Assembly (NCBI GenBank): GCA_963784995.1
Contig: CAWATZ010000003.1
Span: 1,426,001-1,490,000, forward strand
Direction: 5' to 3'
DNA: 64,000 bases
DNA from: CAWATZ01 sp963784995
GTDB lineage: Bacteria > Planctomycetota > Planctomycetia > Gemmatales > Gemmataceae
Position 1 is the first letter of the stretch. Each line of letters opens with the position of its first letter. The position numbers and the translations under genes were made by a program. Shown in pieces: positions 9,569 through 20,900 of this stretch. The notes under the pieces were generated by a model. That model was not told where the DNA came from, ran no database searches, and worked only from the letters and a program-made list of their open reading frames with translations.

Positions 9569-12500
9569 TCACTCGAACAGCGTCTTCTCTTCTGAGGATA
9601 CACGGGTGGACGCAGACTTGTTCGCCTTACTCTTTCCCTTCTTCTTGTGCAGCCCTTGCTTGACTTCCTCGGCGTAGCGTTCGTGGTTCAGCTTGAGCAG
9701 GCGGGCGAGGACTTCCCGGCGGGCGGTTTCGCTGATCGTGTAGCGCAGCCCTTGCTTCGTCTGGTGGAAACCGTGGCCCAGGTCGAGGTCGGTCCAGCCG
9801 TAGGCGGCGGCTACAGTATTGTCCATCTCAACGTGGAGTTGACGGAGTTTCTGAATATTGGCGCTCGCCTCGTCGGGGTTGTGGAAACGGTTGTAGGTCT
9901 TGGTCAGCCCCTCCTGCCGGGTCAGCATGATCTGGCGGCGCTCTTCATGGTAGCGTTCCCCGATGGTGTGGAGGCCCGCCAATTTATCGGGGAACGGGAA
10001 CGTCTCGAAGCAGTCAGAGGGAGTGTACCGCAAGTCTGTTCGCATGGAGGAAGCGTACTGACGGGACCAGACCTCGTGAGCAGTCGATTGCAACAGCGCA
10101 AGACGCTCGTTATCGTGCATCGCAAACACAATGAGCATATGAGAGAAGACCCACTCGTTGGGCACGAGAGCGAACGACAACTTGTTGCCGACTTCTGATT
10201 TCACAACCACCTGCTTCATTCCGGAGATGGTGCGGGACAGTTCAGGTCGCTTATCAGCGTATATCCACCATTTCTGAGGGAGCGGCTTTCGCAGCACAAA
10301 CTCTCCCTTGTCGTTTTTTCTTGTCCTCTCAGGCTTGACCTTCTCCTCGATAATGCGGAAGCAGTCGGGGTACTGCATCGCCTGCTCAATGGGCCAGTCG
10401 AAGAAGTTGATGACCCAGCGGCTCGGTGTCTGGTCGGGCCGGGAGTTCAGGTCTTCACCATTGAGGTACGGGAACAGCACGTCCTTGTTTCGGGCGTCCT
10501 TTTCGATCAGTCGTTGGGCCTCCTCCGGCTCCAGCACGAAGCCCATGCCGAGAACATAGGAACCAATGAACGACTTGCCCTCGTTCGCCTTGAGACGGTA
10601 CGGGTTGCCGCTGACCGTGCCGGGTGGGGTGAGGAAGGCGGTGATGCCATTCGTGGGTTTCTCGTCAAGCACGAACGGTCCGCTCCACGTTCCCTGCCGC
10701 ACCCACACATGCGCTACTTCCAGGTTGGCAGTGCCGGGCCAGGGACGACTCGGGACGGCACGGGGGATGACACAGCCGTTTGCGGTCAGTTGCTCCAGCC
10801 CCACTTCTCTGGTGTCTCCCTGGGCAATCGTGTTGGTCGCCAGGAACCCAAGCTGCCCGTCCTCTCGCAGCAGTTGTTTGGCACGGAGAAAGAAGTATGC
10901 ACACAGGTCGGCGTGGCCCCGCTGGCCCTCACCCAGCCGTCCGACAAGATATTCTCGGTAAGCGTCTCCCAGTGTGCCCGTAATCTTCTTGCCGCCCATG
11001 AACGGTGGGTTGCAGACAAAGCCATCGAATCCGCCCCGCTCGACCATGACTTCAGGGAACTCAAGCGGCCAGTGGAACGTTTTCTGACCGCCGAGAGCCT
11101 TCCGAGCTTCGTTCTCAAGCTCTTCCTCTCTGCCGCTCCCATAACGGGCTACGACTTTAACCAACCCCTCCTGCGTCTTTCCAAACGCATCGGCAATCAG
11201 GAGGTCCGCCGCTGCTTTCAGATGGGTCGTGATGCGGTTCGCCTCGCCGCTGAGTTCTTCTTGCCATTCCGTGTCCTTCACCGAAATAGCCTGGATTCTC
11301 TGGAGTTGCTGCCGCAAGTCCATCGCCTGCCGCACAACCTTGTCCAATCTCTCGACGTAGGCCGGGGCGACTTCCTGTTTTCCGGTGAGACTGAGGAATC
11401 GCAACTGGTCGAGGTTATAAATGCCGGCGAGCGAATCGCCGCAACGAATCGCATGGTCCAGGAACTCAAACGGTAGGTCCTTGGCGAGCGTCAGCAGCCA
11501 GAGTGACAGTTTCGCCATTTCCACCGCGAGAGGGTTCTTGTCCACGCCGTACAAGCAGCGCTGGGCGACGATCCGCAGGGCGTAGGTTTGCCGCTCGTCC
11601 GGATCGTTGGGAATCGGCTGCTCCGAAGGATGTGCCTCCGAGAGTTCGCCTGCGGGCGTGATTCGCACTGTGCCAGGGTTGGCCCGCTGCACGGCGTCCC
11701 AGGCTTCTAGCAGACGAGCCGCCATGTACCGGCACGCCTGAACGAGAAACGCCCCGGACCCACAGGCCATGTCGCATATCTTGAGATCGAGCAGTTCCCT
11801 GGCCGAGCGGAGTTTCCACTGTTCCCTGGGCAGCCCCTCGGCAGGGCCGACGTAAACCAGCGGCTCCAGCGTGTACTGCACGATGGGCTCGGTGAGGCTC
11901 CTGGGCGTGTAGTGGGTGCCGGTGGAACGCCGGTCTGCGCCCGCGGTGACGAAGACGCTGCCCACGGTGATGACAACCGGATAGCCGACCGTATCGAGCC
12001 GGACCAGCCCAGCGAACGGCTTCACCCGCTTCCACAGCTCCGAGTCCTGGCAGGCCGTGCGAAATCGACTGGCGAGCTGATCGTCCGGTTCGGCGTTCAG
12101 CCCCTTCCGGAGCGCCGACTCCGACCGGCCCGTTTCGTCCTTGAGGAACTTCAGCAGTTCCTTCTCCCCCCTGGCGGCGATCTTCTCCAGTTCGGCCAGG
12201 GCGATCTCCGGCTCCTTGTCCCGGGTCCCGGCCAGTCCCAGCACCGGCTCCGTGGCACGCCGGGCGGTGTGGTCGAGCAGGCCCTCGTAAACGTGGCCGA
12301 TCTGTTCGATGTCCAGCGACCGGAAACTGAGCTTGCGCGCCTCGGTCGTGCCGCCGACCCTGGTTTGCAGCACTTGCAACGCTTCCAGCAGGTGCAGCAC
12401 CGTGCGGTTGCTCACCGGCAGCGGTTCCGCCTCGGTCGTCTTCCAGGTCGTGCCGCGCTGGCGGCCTTCGAGGAAGGGAAAGCGGTCCGGGTTGAAGAGA

Positions 12501-13561
12501 CTGCCGCCGTAGGCCGGGAGATGGAGCCGGTCGTGCCTGGCCCCGGCGCAGACGGCCCGGAACGTGGTGAGCAGTCGGGTCCAGGCGTCGTGGCGCAGGC
12601 CGAGGATTTCTTCGCCGAACTGATCCGCCGTGGCCCGCAGTTGCTCGCGCAGCGTGCTGACGGCGTAATTCCTGTCGTAGAGTTCATCGCCCAGCAGCAG
12701 CAGTTCCCGCTCCTCGGCGCAGAAGAGGAACACCAGCCGCATCATGACGGTCAGGGCCGACTCGTAGAGAACCTTCTCCTCCACGCCGGCCAGGAGCTTG
12801 CCCCCGTGATCCTGGTCGGCCTTGTCGAGGGCCTGGATCAAGACCTCGACGGCCTTGCGGACCTGATAGCCAAGCTGGTCGGTGACCTCCTGCTGGTCGG
12901 AGGCGCTCTTGTCGAGGAGAGCTTCGAGGGTTTCGCCTTGCGGCACGCTGAAAAGGCGGTCGGCCCCCAGGACGGTGCGGAAGGCGCGCAGCGTGATCGG
13001 CTCCTCCAGCCAGAGGTTTGCGTACCAGGAGACGCAGCCGGTCGTTTCATTCTTCGGGGCGTTGACCAGCATCCAGTGGTCGCCGTTGGTCACGAGGCCG
13101 AGCCGGATGCCGGTGTCGTGCAGCAGTTGCATCATGCGGGTGTCGGGCGAGGTCTTCCACCGCGAGGCGGCGACGGGCCGGGTGAGCGACTGCGACCGGG
13201 GATAAACCTGCACCAGCAGCCGGGCCTTCTTGGTGGCCGGGTCGCTGACGATCCAATCGGGTCGCAGGGTCTCGCCGTACTCGGCAACGTCGCTCCGGAG
13301 CGATTGCGGAATCTCCTGCCCTTCCGCGAGCAGTTCGTCGTACTCCAGCGTCTCGCCCAGCACGAACGTAACCCAGGCCCGATGGAGGCCCACCTGGTTG
13401 TCGTCCCATTCATCGAACGCCAGACGTAACCGCCGCGCGTGCTCGGCATCGTGGACGTGGAGGCCCTGCGGAAACGCCTGGGCCAGCACCGGCAGACTCA
13501 GGAACGGGCCCGAGTTCGGCACGAGCGAGAGCCATTCGTTGTGGTGGCGGGTGATGGACAT
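9569..13561 (-). CDS. drmMI: DISARM adenine-specific methylase DrmMI, copy 1
   Basis: Intact N6-adenine methylase of about 1,330 residues, class 1 DISARM type (Eco57I/PglX-like architecture). It would protect host DNA by modification. The first ~500 residues form an N-terminal domain; the Rossmann methylase follows with THYTPRSLTEPIVQYTLEPL, motif I DMACGSGAFLVQACRYMAAR, and the catalytic motif IV VCNPPFMGGKKITG. The C-terminal third should be the target-recognition part and ends in a lysine-rich tail. I chose the ATG at 13561 (MSITRHHNEW) over a TTG two codons upstream because the paralogue begins at the same residue. Unlike drmD, drmA and drmB it has no frameshift in 4 kb. The upstream gap (13562-13723) holds no gene. 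Confidence 0.9.
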   Translation of the reverse strand: MSITRHHNEWLSLVPNSGPFLSLPVLAQAFPQGLHVHDAEHARRLRLAFDEWDDNQVGLHRAWVTFVLGETLEYDELLAEGQEIPQSLRSDVAEYGETLRPDWIVSDPATKKARLLVQVYPRSQSLTRPVAASRWKTSPDTRMMQLLHDTGIRLGLVTNGDHWMLVNAPKNETTGCVSWYANLWLEEPITLRAFRTVLGADRLFSVPQGETLEALLDKSASDQQEVTDQLGYQVRKAVEVLIQALDKADQDHGGKLLAGVEEKVLYESALTVMMRLVFLFCAEERELLLLGDELYDRNYAVSTLREQLRATADQFGEEILGLRHDAWTRLLTTFRAVCAGARHDRLHLPAYGGSLFNPDRFPFLEGRQRGTTWKTTEAEPLPVSNRTVLHLLEALQVLQTRVGGTTEARKLSFRSLDIEQIGHVYEGLLDHTARRATEPVLGLAGTRDKEPEIALAELEKIAARGEKELLKFLKDETGRSESALRKGLNAEPDDQLASRFRTACQDSELWKRVKPFAGLVRLDTVGYPVVITVGSVFVTAGADRRSTGTHYTPRSLTEPIVQYTLEPLVYVGPAEGLPREQWKLRSARELLDLKICDMACGSGAFLVQACRYMAARLLEAWDAVQRANPGTVRITPAGELSEAHPSEQPIPNDPDERQTYALRIVAQRCLYGVDKNPLAVEMAKLSLWLLTLAKDLPFEFLDHAIRCGDSLAGIYNLDQLRFLSLTGKQEVAPAYVERLDKVVRQAMDLRQQLQRIQAISVKDTEWQEELSGEANRITTHLKAAADLLIADAFGKTQEGLVKVVARYGSGREEELENEARKALGGQKTFHWPLEFPEVMVERGGFDGFVCNPPFMGGKKITGTLGDAYREYLVGRLGEGQRGHADLCAYFFLRAKQLLREDGQLGFLATNTIAQGDTREVGLEQLTANGCVIPRAVPSRPWPGTANLEVAHVWVRQGTWSGPFVLDEKPTNGITAFLTPPGTVSGNPYRLKANEGKSFIGSYVLGMGFVLEPEEAQRLIEKDARNKDVLFPYLNGEDLNSRPDQTPSRWVINFFDWPIEQAMQYPDCFRIIEEKVKPERTRKNDKGEFVLRKPLPQKWWIYADKRPELSRTISGMKQVVVKSEVGNKLSFALVPNEWVFSHMLIVFAMHDNERLALLQSTAHEVWSRQYASSMRTDLRYTPSDCFETFPFPDKLAGLHTIGERYHEERRQIMLTRQEGLTKTYNRFHNPDEASANIQKLRQLHVEMDNTVAAAYGWTDLDLGHGFHQTKQGLRYTISETARREVLARLLKLNHERYAEEVKQGLHKKKGKSKANKSASTRVSSEEKTLFE

Positions 13562-13723
13562 TGGCAACTCGGACCTCTACTTCGCTGTTGCACCTGGCAC
13601 TTTCAGCAATGCCTCACGGAGCCGACTGAATTCTGCAATCTGAATGTTACGTTATTGTACCACGCTTGCCAGCCTCCTACTCATGGCGCACCACGAGAAG
13701 GCAACGCCGTCGCCGCTCATTGC

Positions 13724-16700
13724 TCATAGCGGTTCCCCTTCTGATGACCAGCCACCTATCCCAAACAAGCGATTAACACAGTCGTTGATTCGGAGATCAA
13801 GAACTTGAATCGCCTTTTCATCCAAGTCGGCTACGTTGGCTCTCTCACGTCCGAGACGGTTCAACTCAGCGCAACCTTCGACAGACTTGACCTGGTGAGG
13901 CAGAGGGAACTGCTCAAGATGCTGAATCTTTAGTTCGGCAAACGCCCTTCCCGTTCGGGGTACAATCGCTCTGAAATACCATGTCATGAATCGGCTGTTT
14001 AGAAGAGCGGCCAACCCATAGAGGTCCAGATGACAGCGAGACTTCGGAAACACGATGAAATAGTTGTTGCTGGCGTACCTGCCGGACGTATCCACTGCGC
14101 TTAGCACGTAATCACCTGTTCGTCGCACAAGCACTTTGGCTTGCTCAAACCACTGTGGTCGGCCAGCGTTGGCGTAACGCTCTTTCGTTTTTTGAGCCGG
14201 AATTACACTCAATCTAATGAATCGACCACCCCAGCGGAGCGAGTAGGGACGCAGTTCGTCTCTGCCAAAGAACATCTCACGGCACGAGGTATCGACTGGC
14301 TCGTGAACGAACAACTCTTCCCGGATGTTTCCGCTATGCACGCCTTCATGGATTTCAAAGAATGTGCCGAGGCGAGGACAGGCATCAAATCGCTTCAGGC
14401 GGTCTTCACTTTCATCCGTCAAGCGAAGGTTGAACACGAATCCTGGCGGTTTGCAAAACCTCTGCTGAGGGATTGTTGTCTCTGAGTGTTCCCCTTTGGA
14501 CGAAACGATTGCGGGAAAAGAATGATCGGGCGGGGCAGTAGCCTTGTGACCAATCAGTGACACGGCATCAATGACTGCGCCGGGAAAGATCATTCCATGC
14601 CAACCTATGCGACGGAGAGCTAATGAGTCGAGAATAAACTTCCTGGTTTGCGGGTAGTTCTTGAGCAGAAGGATGTCAGGGAGTACCAGTCCGATACAAC
14701 CGTTCGGACGCAGCAACCGGATTCCCTGCTCGACGAACGGTCGAAAAAGATCAACGATTCCTTTGGCCGATGGGAAAGTGGCCTGAATAAACTGCTTGTA
14801 GGAAGAACTCGCCTCGATAACTTTTTGACCCCAAGGCGGATTACCGACAACGGCGTCAAAACCGATGCGTTCAGAAAAAACTTCTGGAAACTCCAGGGGC
14901 CAGTGAAACGTACCCTGACCAGCGAGCGCATTGCGTGCATCAAGCCGAAAAGTGGTCAAGTCGCTGTCGTGGAACTGCACGGCAACCTGTATCGCCGCAT
15001 CGTCCTTGGCCCTTCGCTTGTCGGTAGCAGACCCAGGCTCGAACTCGGCGGAGATCAGCATGTCGGCGGCGGACTTCAGCCGGTCGATCTTTTCGTTTGC
15101 CTCACGGAGCATTCGGTCCTGGATTTCGACATCTTCGACGGTGTTGGCCTGCATCTCGGCGATCTGGCGGCGCAGTCCAATTGCTTCCTTGATCCTTGGA
15201 TCAAGGAATTGAAGAAACAGATTGTTATTCTCCCCCTTGCCGTCGAGATTGAACTTTCGCAGTTGGTCGAGATTGTGGATTCCGACGAGTGAGTCGCCGC
15301 AACGGATGGCGTGGTCCAGGAACTCAAACGGCTTGTCCTTGGCGAGCGTGAGCAGCCAGAGCGACAGCTTCGCCATTTCCGCCGCCAGCGGGTTCTTGTC
15401 CACGCCGTACACGCAGCGCTGGGCCACGATCCGCAGGGCATAGGTCTGCCGCTCGTCGGGGTCGTCGGGGATCAGCATCTCGCCGGGCTTGCCGGTTGAG
15501 GACTGGCCTTCGGGCGTGATCCGTACCGTGTCGGGGTGCGCCCGCTGCACGGCGTCCCAGGCTTCAAGCAAACGAGCCGCCATGTACCGGCACGCCTGAA
15601 CGAGAAATGCCCCGGACCCGCAGGCCATGTCGCATATCTTGAGGTCGAGCAGTTCCCTCGCCGAGCGGAGTTTCCACTGTTCCCTGGGCAGCCCGTCGGC
15701 AGGGCCGACGTAAACCAGCGGCTCCAGCGTGTACTGCACGATCGGTTCGGTGAGGCTCTTGGGCGTGTAGTGGGTGCCGCTGGAACGCCGGTCTGCTCCC
15801 GCGGTGACGAAGACGCTGCCCGGGGTGATGACAACCGGATAGCCGACCGTATCGAGCCGGACCAGGCCAGCGAACGGCTTCACCCGCTTCCACAGCTCCG
15901 AGTCCTGGCAGGCCGTGCGAAACCGGCTGGCGAGTTGATCGTCCGGCTCGGCGTTCAGCCCCTTCTCGGAGCGCCGACTCCGACCGGCCCGTTTCGTCCT
16001 TGAGGAACTTCAGCAGTTCCTTCTCCCCCTTGGCGGCGATCTTCTCCAGTTCGGCCAGGGCGATCTCCGGCTCCTTGTCCCGTGTCCCGGCCAGTCCCAG
16101 CACCGGCTCGGTGGCACGCTTGGCGGTGTGGTCGAGCAGGCCCTCGTAAACGTGGCCGATCTGCTCGATGTCGAGCGACCGGAAACTGAGCTTGCGCGCC
16201 TCGGTCGTGCCGCCGACCCTGGTTTGCAGCACTTGCAACGCTTCCAGCAGGTGCAGCACCGTGCGGTTGCTCACCGGCAGCGGTGTGGCCTCGGTCGTCT
16301 TCCAGGACGTGCGGAGCTTGCGGCCTTCGAGGAAGGGAAAGCGGTCGGGGTCGAAGAGACTGCCGCCGTAGGCCGGGAGATGGAGCCGGTCGTGCTTGGC
16401 CCCGGCGTAGACGGCCCGGAACGTGGTGAGCAGCCGGGTCCAGGCGTCGTAGCGCAGGCCGAGGATTTCTTCGCCGAACTGATCCGCCGTGGCCCGCAGT
16501 TGCTCGCGCAGCGTGCTGACGGCGTAATTCCTGTCGTAGAGGTCATCGCCCAGCAGTAGCAGTTCCCGCTCCTCGGCGCAGAACAGGAACACCAGCCGCA
16601 TCATGACGGTGAGGGCCGACTCGTACAGAACCTTCTCCTCCACGCCGGCCAGGAGCTTGCGGCCGTGATCCTGGTCGGCCTTGTCGAGCGCCTGGATCAA

Positions 16701-17441
16701 GACCTCGACGGCCTTGCGGACCTGATAGCCAAGCTGGTCGGTGACCTCCTGCTGGTCGGAGGCGCTCTTGTCGAGGAGGGCTTCGAGGGTTTCGCCTGCC
16801 GGCACGCTGAAAAGGCGGTCGGCGCCCAGCGACGGTGCGGAAGGCCCGCAGCGTGATCGGCTCCTCCAGCCAGAGGTTTGCGTACCAGGAGACGTAGCCG
16901 GTCGTTTCGTTCTTCGGGGCGTTGACCAGCATCCAGTGGTCGCCGTTGGTCACGATGCCGAGCCGGATGCCGGTGTCGTGCAGCAGTTGCATCATGCGGG
17001 TGTCGGGCGAGGTCTTCCACCGCGAGGCGGCGACGGGCTTGGTGAGCGACTGCGACCGGGGATAAACCTGCACCAGCAGCCGGGCCTTCTTGGTGGCCGG
17101 GTCGTTGACGATCCAATCGGGCCGCAGCGTCTCGCCGTACTCGGCAACGTCGCTCTTGAGCGATTGCGGAATCTCCTGCCCTGTCGGCGAGCAGCTGGTC
17201 GTAGCTCCAGCGTCTCGCCCAGCACGAACTTGACCCAGGCCCGATGGATGCCCGGATCGGGCCGCTCGCCCAGCTGGTTGTCGTCCCATTCCTCGAATGC
17301 CAGACGCAACCGCCGTGCGTGTTCGGCATCGTGGGCGTCGAGGCCCTGCGGAAACGCCTGGGCCAGCACCGGCAGACTCAGGAACGGGCCAGAGTTCGGC
17401 ACGAGCGAGAGCCATTCGTTGTGGTGGCGGGTGATGGACAT
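13724..17441 (-). CDS. drmMI: DISARM adenine-specific methylase DrmMI, copy 2
   Basis: Second methylase, about 1,240 residues, directly upstream of copy 1. From MSITRHHNEWLSLVP to the NLDQL segment (about 15260) the protein is almost identical to copy 1, then it diverges fully. Motif I is DMACGSGAFLVQACRYMAAR; motif IV is VVGNPPWGQK rather than NPPF. The C-terminal recognition part (after LVLPDILLLKNYPQTRKF) is unrelated to copy 1, and there is no lysine-rich tail. Frameshifts at about 17195, 16830 and 15967 interrupt the shared half; in the last, one base separates DETGRSESALR from LNAEPDDQLASRF. The arrangement suggests tandem duplication with exchange of the recognition region, giving the operon two modification specificities. 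Confidence 0.85.
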
Positions 17442-17445
17442 AAGA

Positions 17446-17914
17446 GATTGAACCACAGAGACACAGAGACACAGAGAAGACAAAAGAGAGTTAAAGGACC
17501 ATGTGCTTGATGCCGTCCTTGAGGACCGGAACGCAGAAGTTGATCAGCAGGCCGACCGGCGTCTTAGTGAGACGAAGGTAAGTGAGCAGCTGGGCCTCGT
17601 GGATCGGCAGGAGCTTCTCGACGGCTTTCAGCTCGACCACCAACCGCCCCGGAAAGAACAGGTCCATGCGGAGGTCAACGTCCAGCTTCAGGCCTTTGTA
17701 GACAATGGGGAGAGGTTCCTGAGGCTTATGAGCAATCCCCCGCAACCGCAGCTCGTGTTCCAGGCACAGTTGGTAGACGCTTTCGAGCAAGCCAGGGCCA
17801 ATCTCTCGATGGACCTCCATAGCCGCCCCGATGATTTCCCGAGTGAGTGGGTCACGTTCTTCCATTTTATTCTCCTTCTTCCTCTTCTCTGTGTCTCTGT
17901 GTCTCTGTGGTTCA
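17446..17914. repeat. inverted repeat pair flanking the GxxExxY gene
   Basis: The gene at 17491-17865 is bracketed by inverted copies of an ~30-base repeat built from an 8-base period. The left copy is at 17446-17480 (aaccacagagacacagag and onward) and the right copy at 17883-17914 (ctctgtgtctctgtggttca). The right copy supplies the drmD stop codon (17912-17914). The same repeat forms a self-contained palindrome at 21238-21333. This looks like a cassette with its own ends. Confidence 0.75.
17491..17865 (-). CDS. GxxExxY family protein
   Basis: GxxExxY protein of 124 residues. The naming motif is clear: EVHREIGPGLLESVYQLCLE. It is followed by LDVDLRMDLFFPGRLVVELK, the Asp...Glu-x-Lys pattern of a PD-(D/E)XK nuclease-like fold, and QLLTYLRLTKTPVGLLINF. 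The function of the family is not established. The ATG at 17865 has a strong Shine-Dalgarno (aaggagaataaaatg) and the stop is TAA at 17491. It sits between drmD and drmMI-2 inside an inverted-repeat pair, so it is probably a later passenger and not a DISARM component. The repeats extend into the 3' end of drmD. Confidence 0.88.
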   Translation of the reverse strand: MEERDPLTREIIGAAMEVHREIGPGLLESVYQLCLEHELRLRGIAHKPQEPLPIVYKGLKLDVDLRMDLFFPGRLVVELKAVEKLLPIHEAQLLTYLRLTKTPVGLLINFCVPVLKDGIKHMVL

Positions 17915-20900
17915 CCTCATTCTCTCCGGCACGAGGAACGTCACTGCAACCGGGAACATCCGCGGCTGAGGATCGGCGTAGCGAGCTTTGATCGCCGCCG
18001 TCTCACGCTCAATCTCGGCGGGGATCGCCTTGGACCGGTCGCGCAGGAAGTCCCGGTTCCGCTCGAACTGGTCCTTTCTCCAGGTCATCGAACAGCGAGG
18101 GCTGCTGATACTCCGGGTCGTTCAGTTCGGTGTCGATGGCCTTCTTGAGTTCGCAGCAGGATGGCCTTGATGTCCTTCGGCTTCCTTCTCGGCCCGCTCG
18201 AGCCAGCTTCTTCTGAAGGCCGCTGGTGCGGTCCTTCATGCGGACTTCGAGGGACTGCGCCAGCGCCGGGGCGAACCGGTCCCACAGTTCGAGCAGATGC
18301 TTCTGCATCGGCTCGTAGGCTTCGTCAGTGCTGGCCGCGGCGAGCAGCTTTTCCAACTCCCCGACGTTCAGGCGGGAGAAGCGGCCTTCCTTCAGCAGTC
18401 CGCCCGCCGTGATGATCTCCTCGTGCAGCCGGTGACAGTCGCCGCCGATGACAACGAGCCGGGCATGGGCGATCGACGGCGGGCGTATTGAGAATGTGGT
18501 TCGGCACTAGCCGGGCCGTGATGCGGTGCAGCCGCTTGCGTCCCTTGACCGACCATACTTCCGCACGCAGGAGCCGCAGGCTCATCTGGACGAGTCGGTG
18601 ATTCAGATGGACCAGCACCACGTCGTCTCGGCCTTCGGCTGCGGCTTGATCGAACGTGATCGGGCGGATGTCCTTGGTGTGGGGATGCTCCAGGCCCTCG
18701 GCGCACGCCGCCCAACTGTGCTTCAAGGCGGGCAGCATGAAGACCGGTTTACCCGTTGCGTGATGCTCGAAGGAATCAGCGCGGGTTGTTCGGCGAGAGC
18801 CAAGCCGACTTCGACCACTTTGCGGATATTTTCCGGCGACAGCCGCAGTTCCCGCTGGGTTTCCCGGTATTGGGCTTCGAGCAGTTCGTCGCATCTGCTT
18901 TGCCAAGTCTCGCTCGAACTTGAGCATCTTGCGCACGGGCTCGACCTTGGCGTCGGCCCGACTGACGCCCGGCATCGAGTAGCCACGACCGAGCATGGCC
19001 TGCTCGACGTCATCGGCCAGCACCGTGCCGTAGCTGCCCAGGTCTTCCCGGATCGTTTCGACCTTCTGCGCCACCCGCATCAGGAACTCCAGGTCGGCGT
19101 CCAGGTCCGAGGCCCGGCTGGAGAACGAGGACTGCTGCCGCTTCTTGTAGCCCTGGCCGACGAAGTGAGTAGACGAAAACCTGGCGCTCCCCGTTGCCGG
19201 CCAGGAAGCCCTTCTGCCCGTGGCGGTCAATGCGTCCGTTACGTTGCTCCAGCCGGTTGGGGTTCCAGGGAATTTCGTAATGGATCAGCCGATAGCAGTG
19301 GTTCTGGAGGTTCAGGCCCTCGGCGGCGGCGTCCGTGGCGAGCAGGATGCGGACGGGGCTGATCTTCGGGAGCCGACTGGAAGGCGGCCTTGACATCCTC
19401 CCGCTCCTCCAGGTCCATGCCGCCGTACATGGTCAAGCAGCCGGTCGTCCCTGCGTGAAGCCCTGCTGGGCGAGGATTTCCTTCAGCCAGTTCTGCGTGG
19501 CCCGGTACTCGGTGAAGAGGATGACCCGCTCGTGGCTCCACTTCTTGCCGGGCCGAATGTGCGTGTTCAGCCAGTCGATCAGGCACTTCACCTTCGAGTC
19601 GAGTTGGCCCGACGCCTTTTCCGCCCACGTCCGCATCTGTTTGAGCAGGGCCAGTTCGTTCGCTGACGGCTCGCTGAACAGCAGCGAGGCGGCGTCCACG
19701 GCATCGGTCGTCGCTTCGTCGTACTCGGCGTCGTCGGCGTAGTCCTCGTCAATGCGGTCGAGTTCCTGCTTCAAGATGCCGATGGACGGCTTGCGGACGG
19801 CCTTGCCCCGCTTGGCCTGCCGGAGTGATTTTTCGTGCTGATCGAGCGTGGTCAGGAACGCAGCCGGGCTGGAGAAGAGGCGTTTCTTCAGCGTCTTGAG
19901 AACGAACTCGGTCGCCAGCTTCTCGGCGTTGTCTTGCGAGCGTTCGACCCGAAGCTCGGCATACTCCCGGAGCGCAGCGTGGACGGCCCGTTCCTCGTCG
20001 GTGTACGGAACCTCGATGGGGTCCAGCACCCGCTTCGGAAACCGGGGCGAGCCGTCCCACTTCGGCGGCAGTTCCGACTTCATGCGCCGGACCATGACCG
20101 CATTGAGTTGCTTGCGGTCGGGCGGCGTGCTGCGGGCGAACCGCTGGTTGTCGAGCAATTCGAGCAGCGCCGAAAAGCTCTCCGGGTAGCCGTTGTGCGG
20201 CGTGGCCGTGAGGAACAGCTTGTGTTCAAAGTGCGGCACCAGCAGCCGAAGGGCCTGGGTCCGCAGCGAGTCGGTGGCGTAGCGGCCCACGCCCGAAGGG
20301 GCGCAGTTGTGGGCCTCGTCCACGATCAGCAGGTCGAACTTGCGGGGGAAGGCTGGCTCGTCCGGCCCCGGCAGCAGTTCCCGGAACAGCCGCAGCGGTC
20401 GCTCCCGCTTGAGGAAGTCGATGCTGGTGATGAGCCGGGGAAAATGGTTCCACGGGTTGACGTGGATGCCCCGACTGCGGCGAAGCACGCCCATCATGCG
20501 TGGAGTTCACGATGCGGAAGTCGAGGCCGAACTTGTCCCGCATCTGCTCCTGCCACTGCACCTGGAGCGAGGCCGGGCAGACGATCAGGATCTTCCGTGG
20601 TGCGGTGACGGATGATGAGTTCCAGCGCCACCATGCCCGCCTCGATGGTCTTGCCGAGGCCCACGTCGTCGGCGATCAGGAGGTTGACCCGCGGCATCTG
20701 GATGGCCCGGACCACGGGATCAAGCTGGTAGTCTTCGATGTCGATGCCGGAGCGAAAGGGAGCCTGGATGTTCCGCACGTCCGCCGACGAGGACGCGCCC
20801 CAGCGAACGGCGTCGAGGAAGGCGTCGAGCTGGTCGGGCGGATCGAAGCCGGTCGGATCGGGGAGGGCGACCTTCTCGACCACCCTGGCCCCCGGCTCAA

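Noticed and set aside
13562..13723. Internal promoter before drmMI-1
   Set aside because: A TACAAT-like hexamer exists on the minus strand at 13654-13659, but there is no matching -35 box, so it is not reported as a feature.
9569..17441. BREX PglX instead of DISARM DrmMI
   Set aside because: The methylases resemble PglX in general plan, but no PglZ, BrxC or Lon-like gene is present, while drmD, drmA, drmB and drmC surround them in DISARM order.
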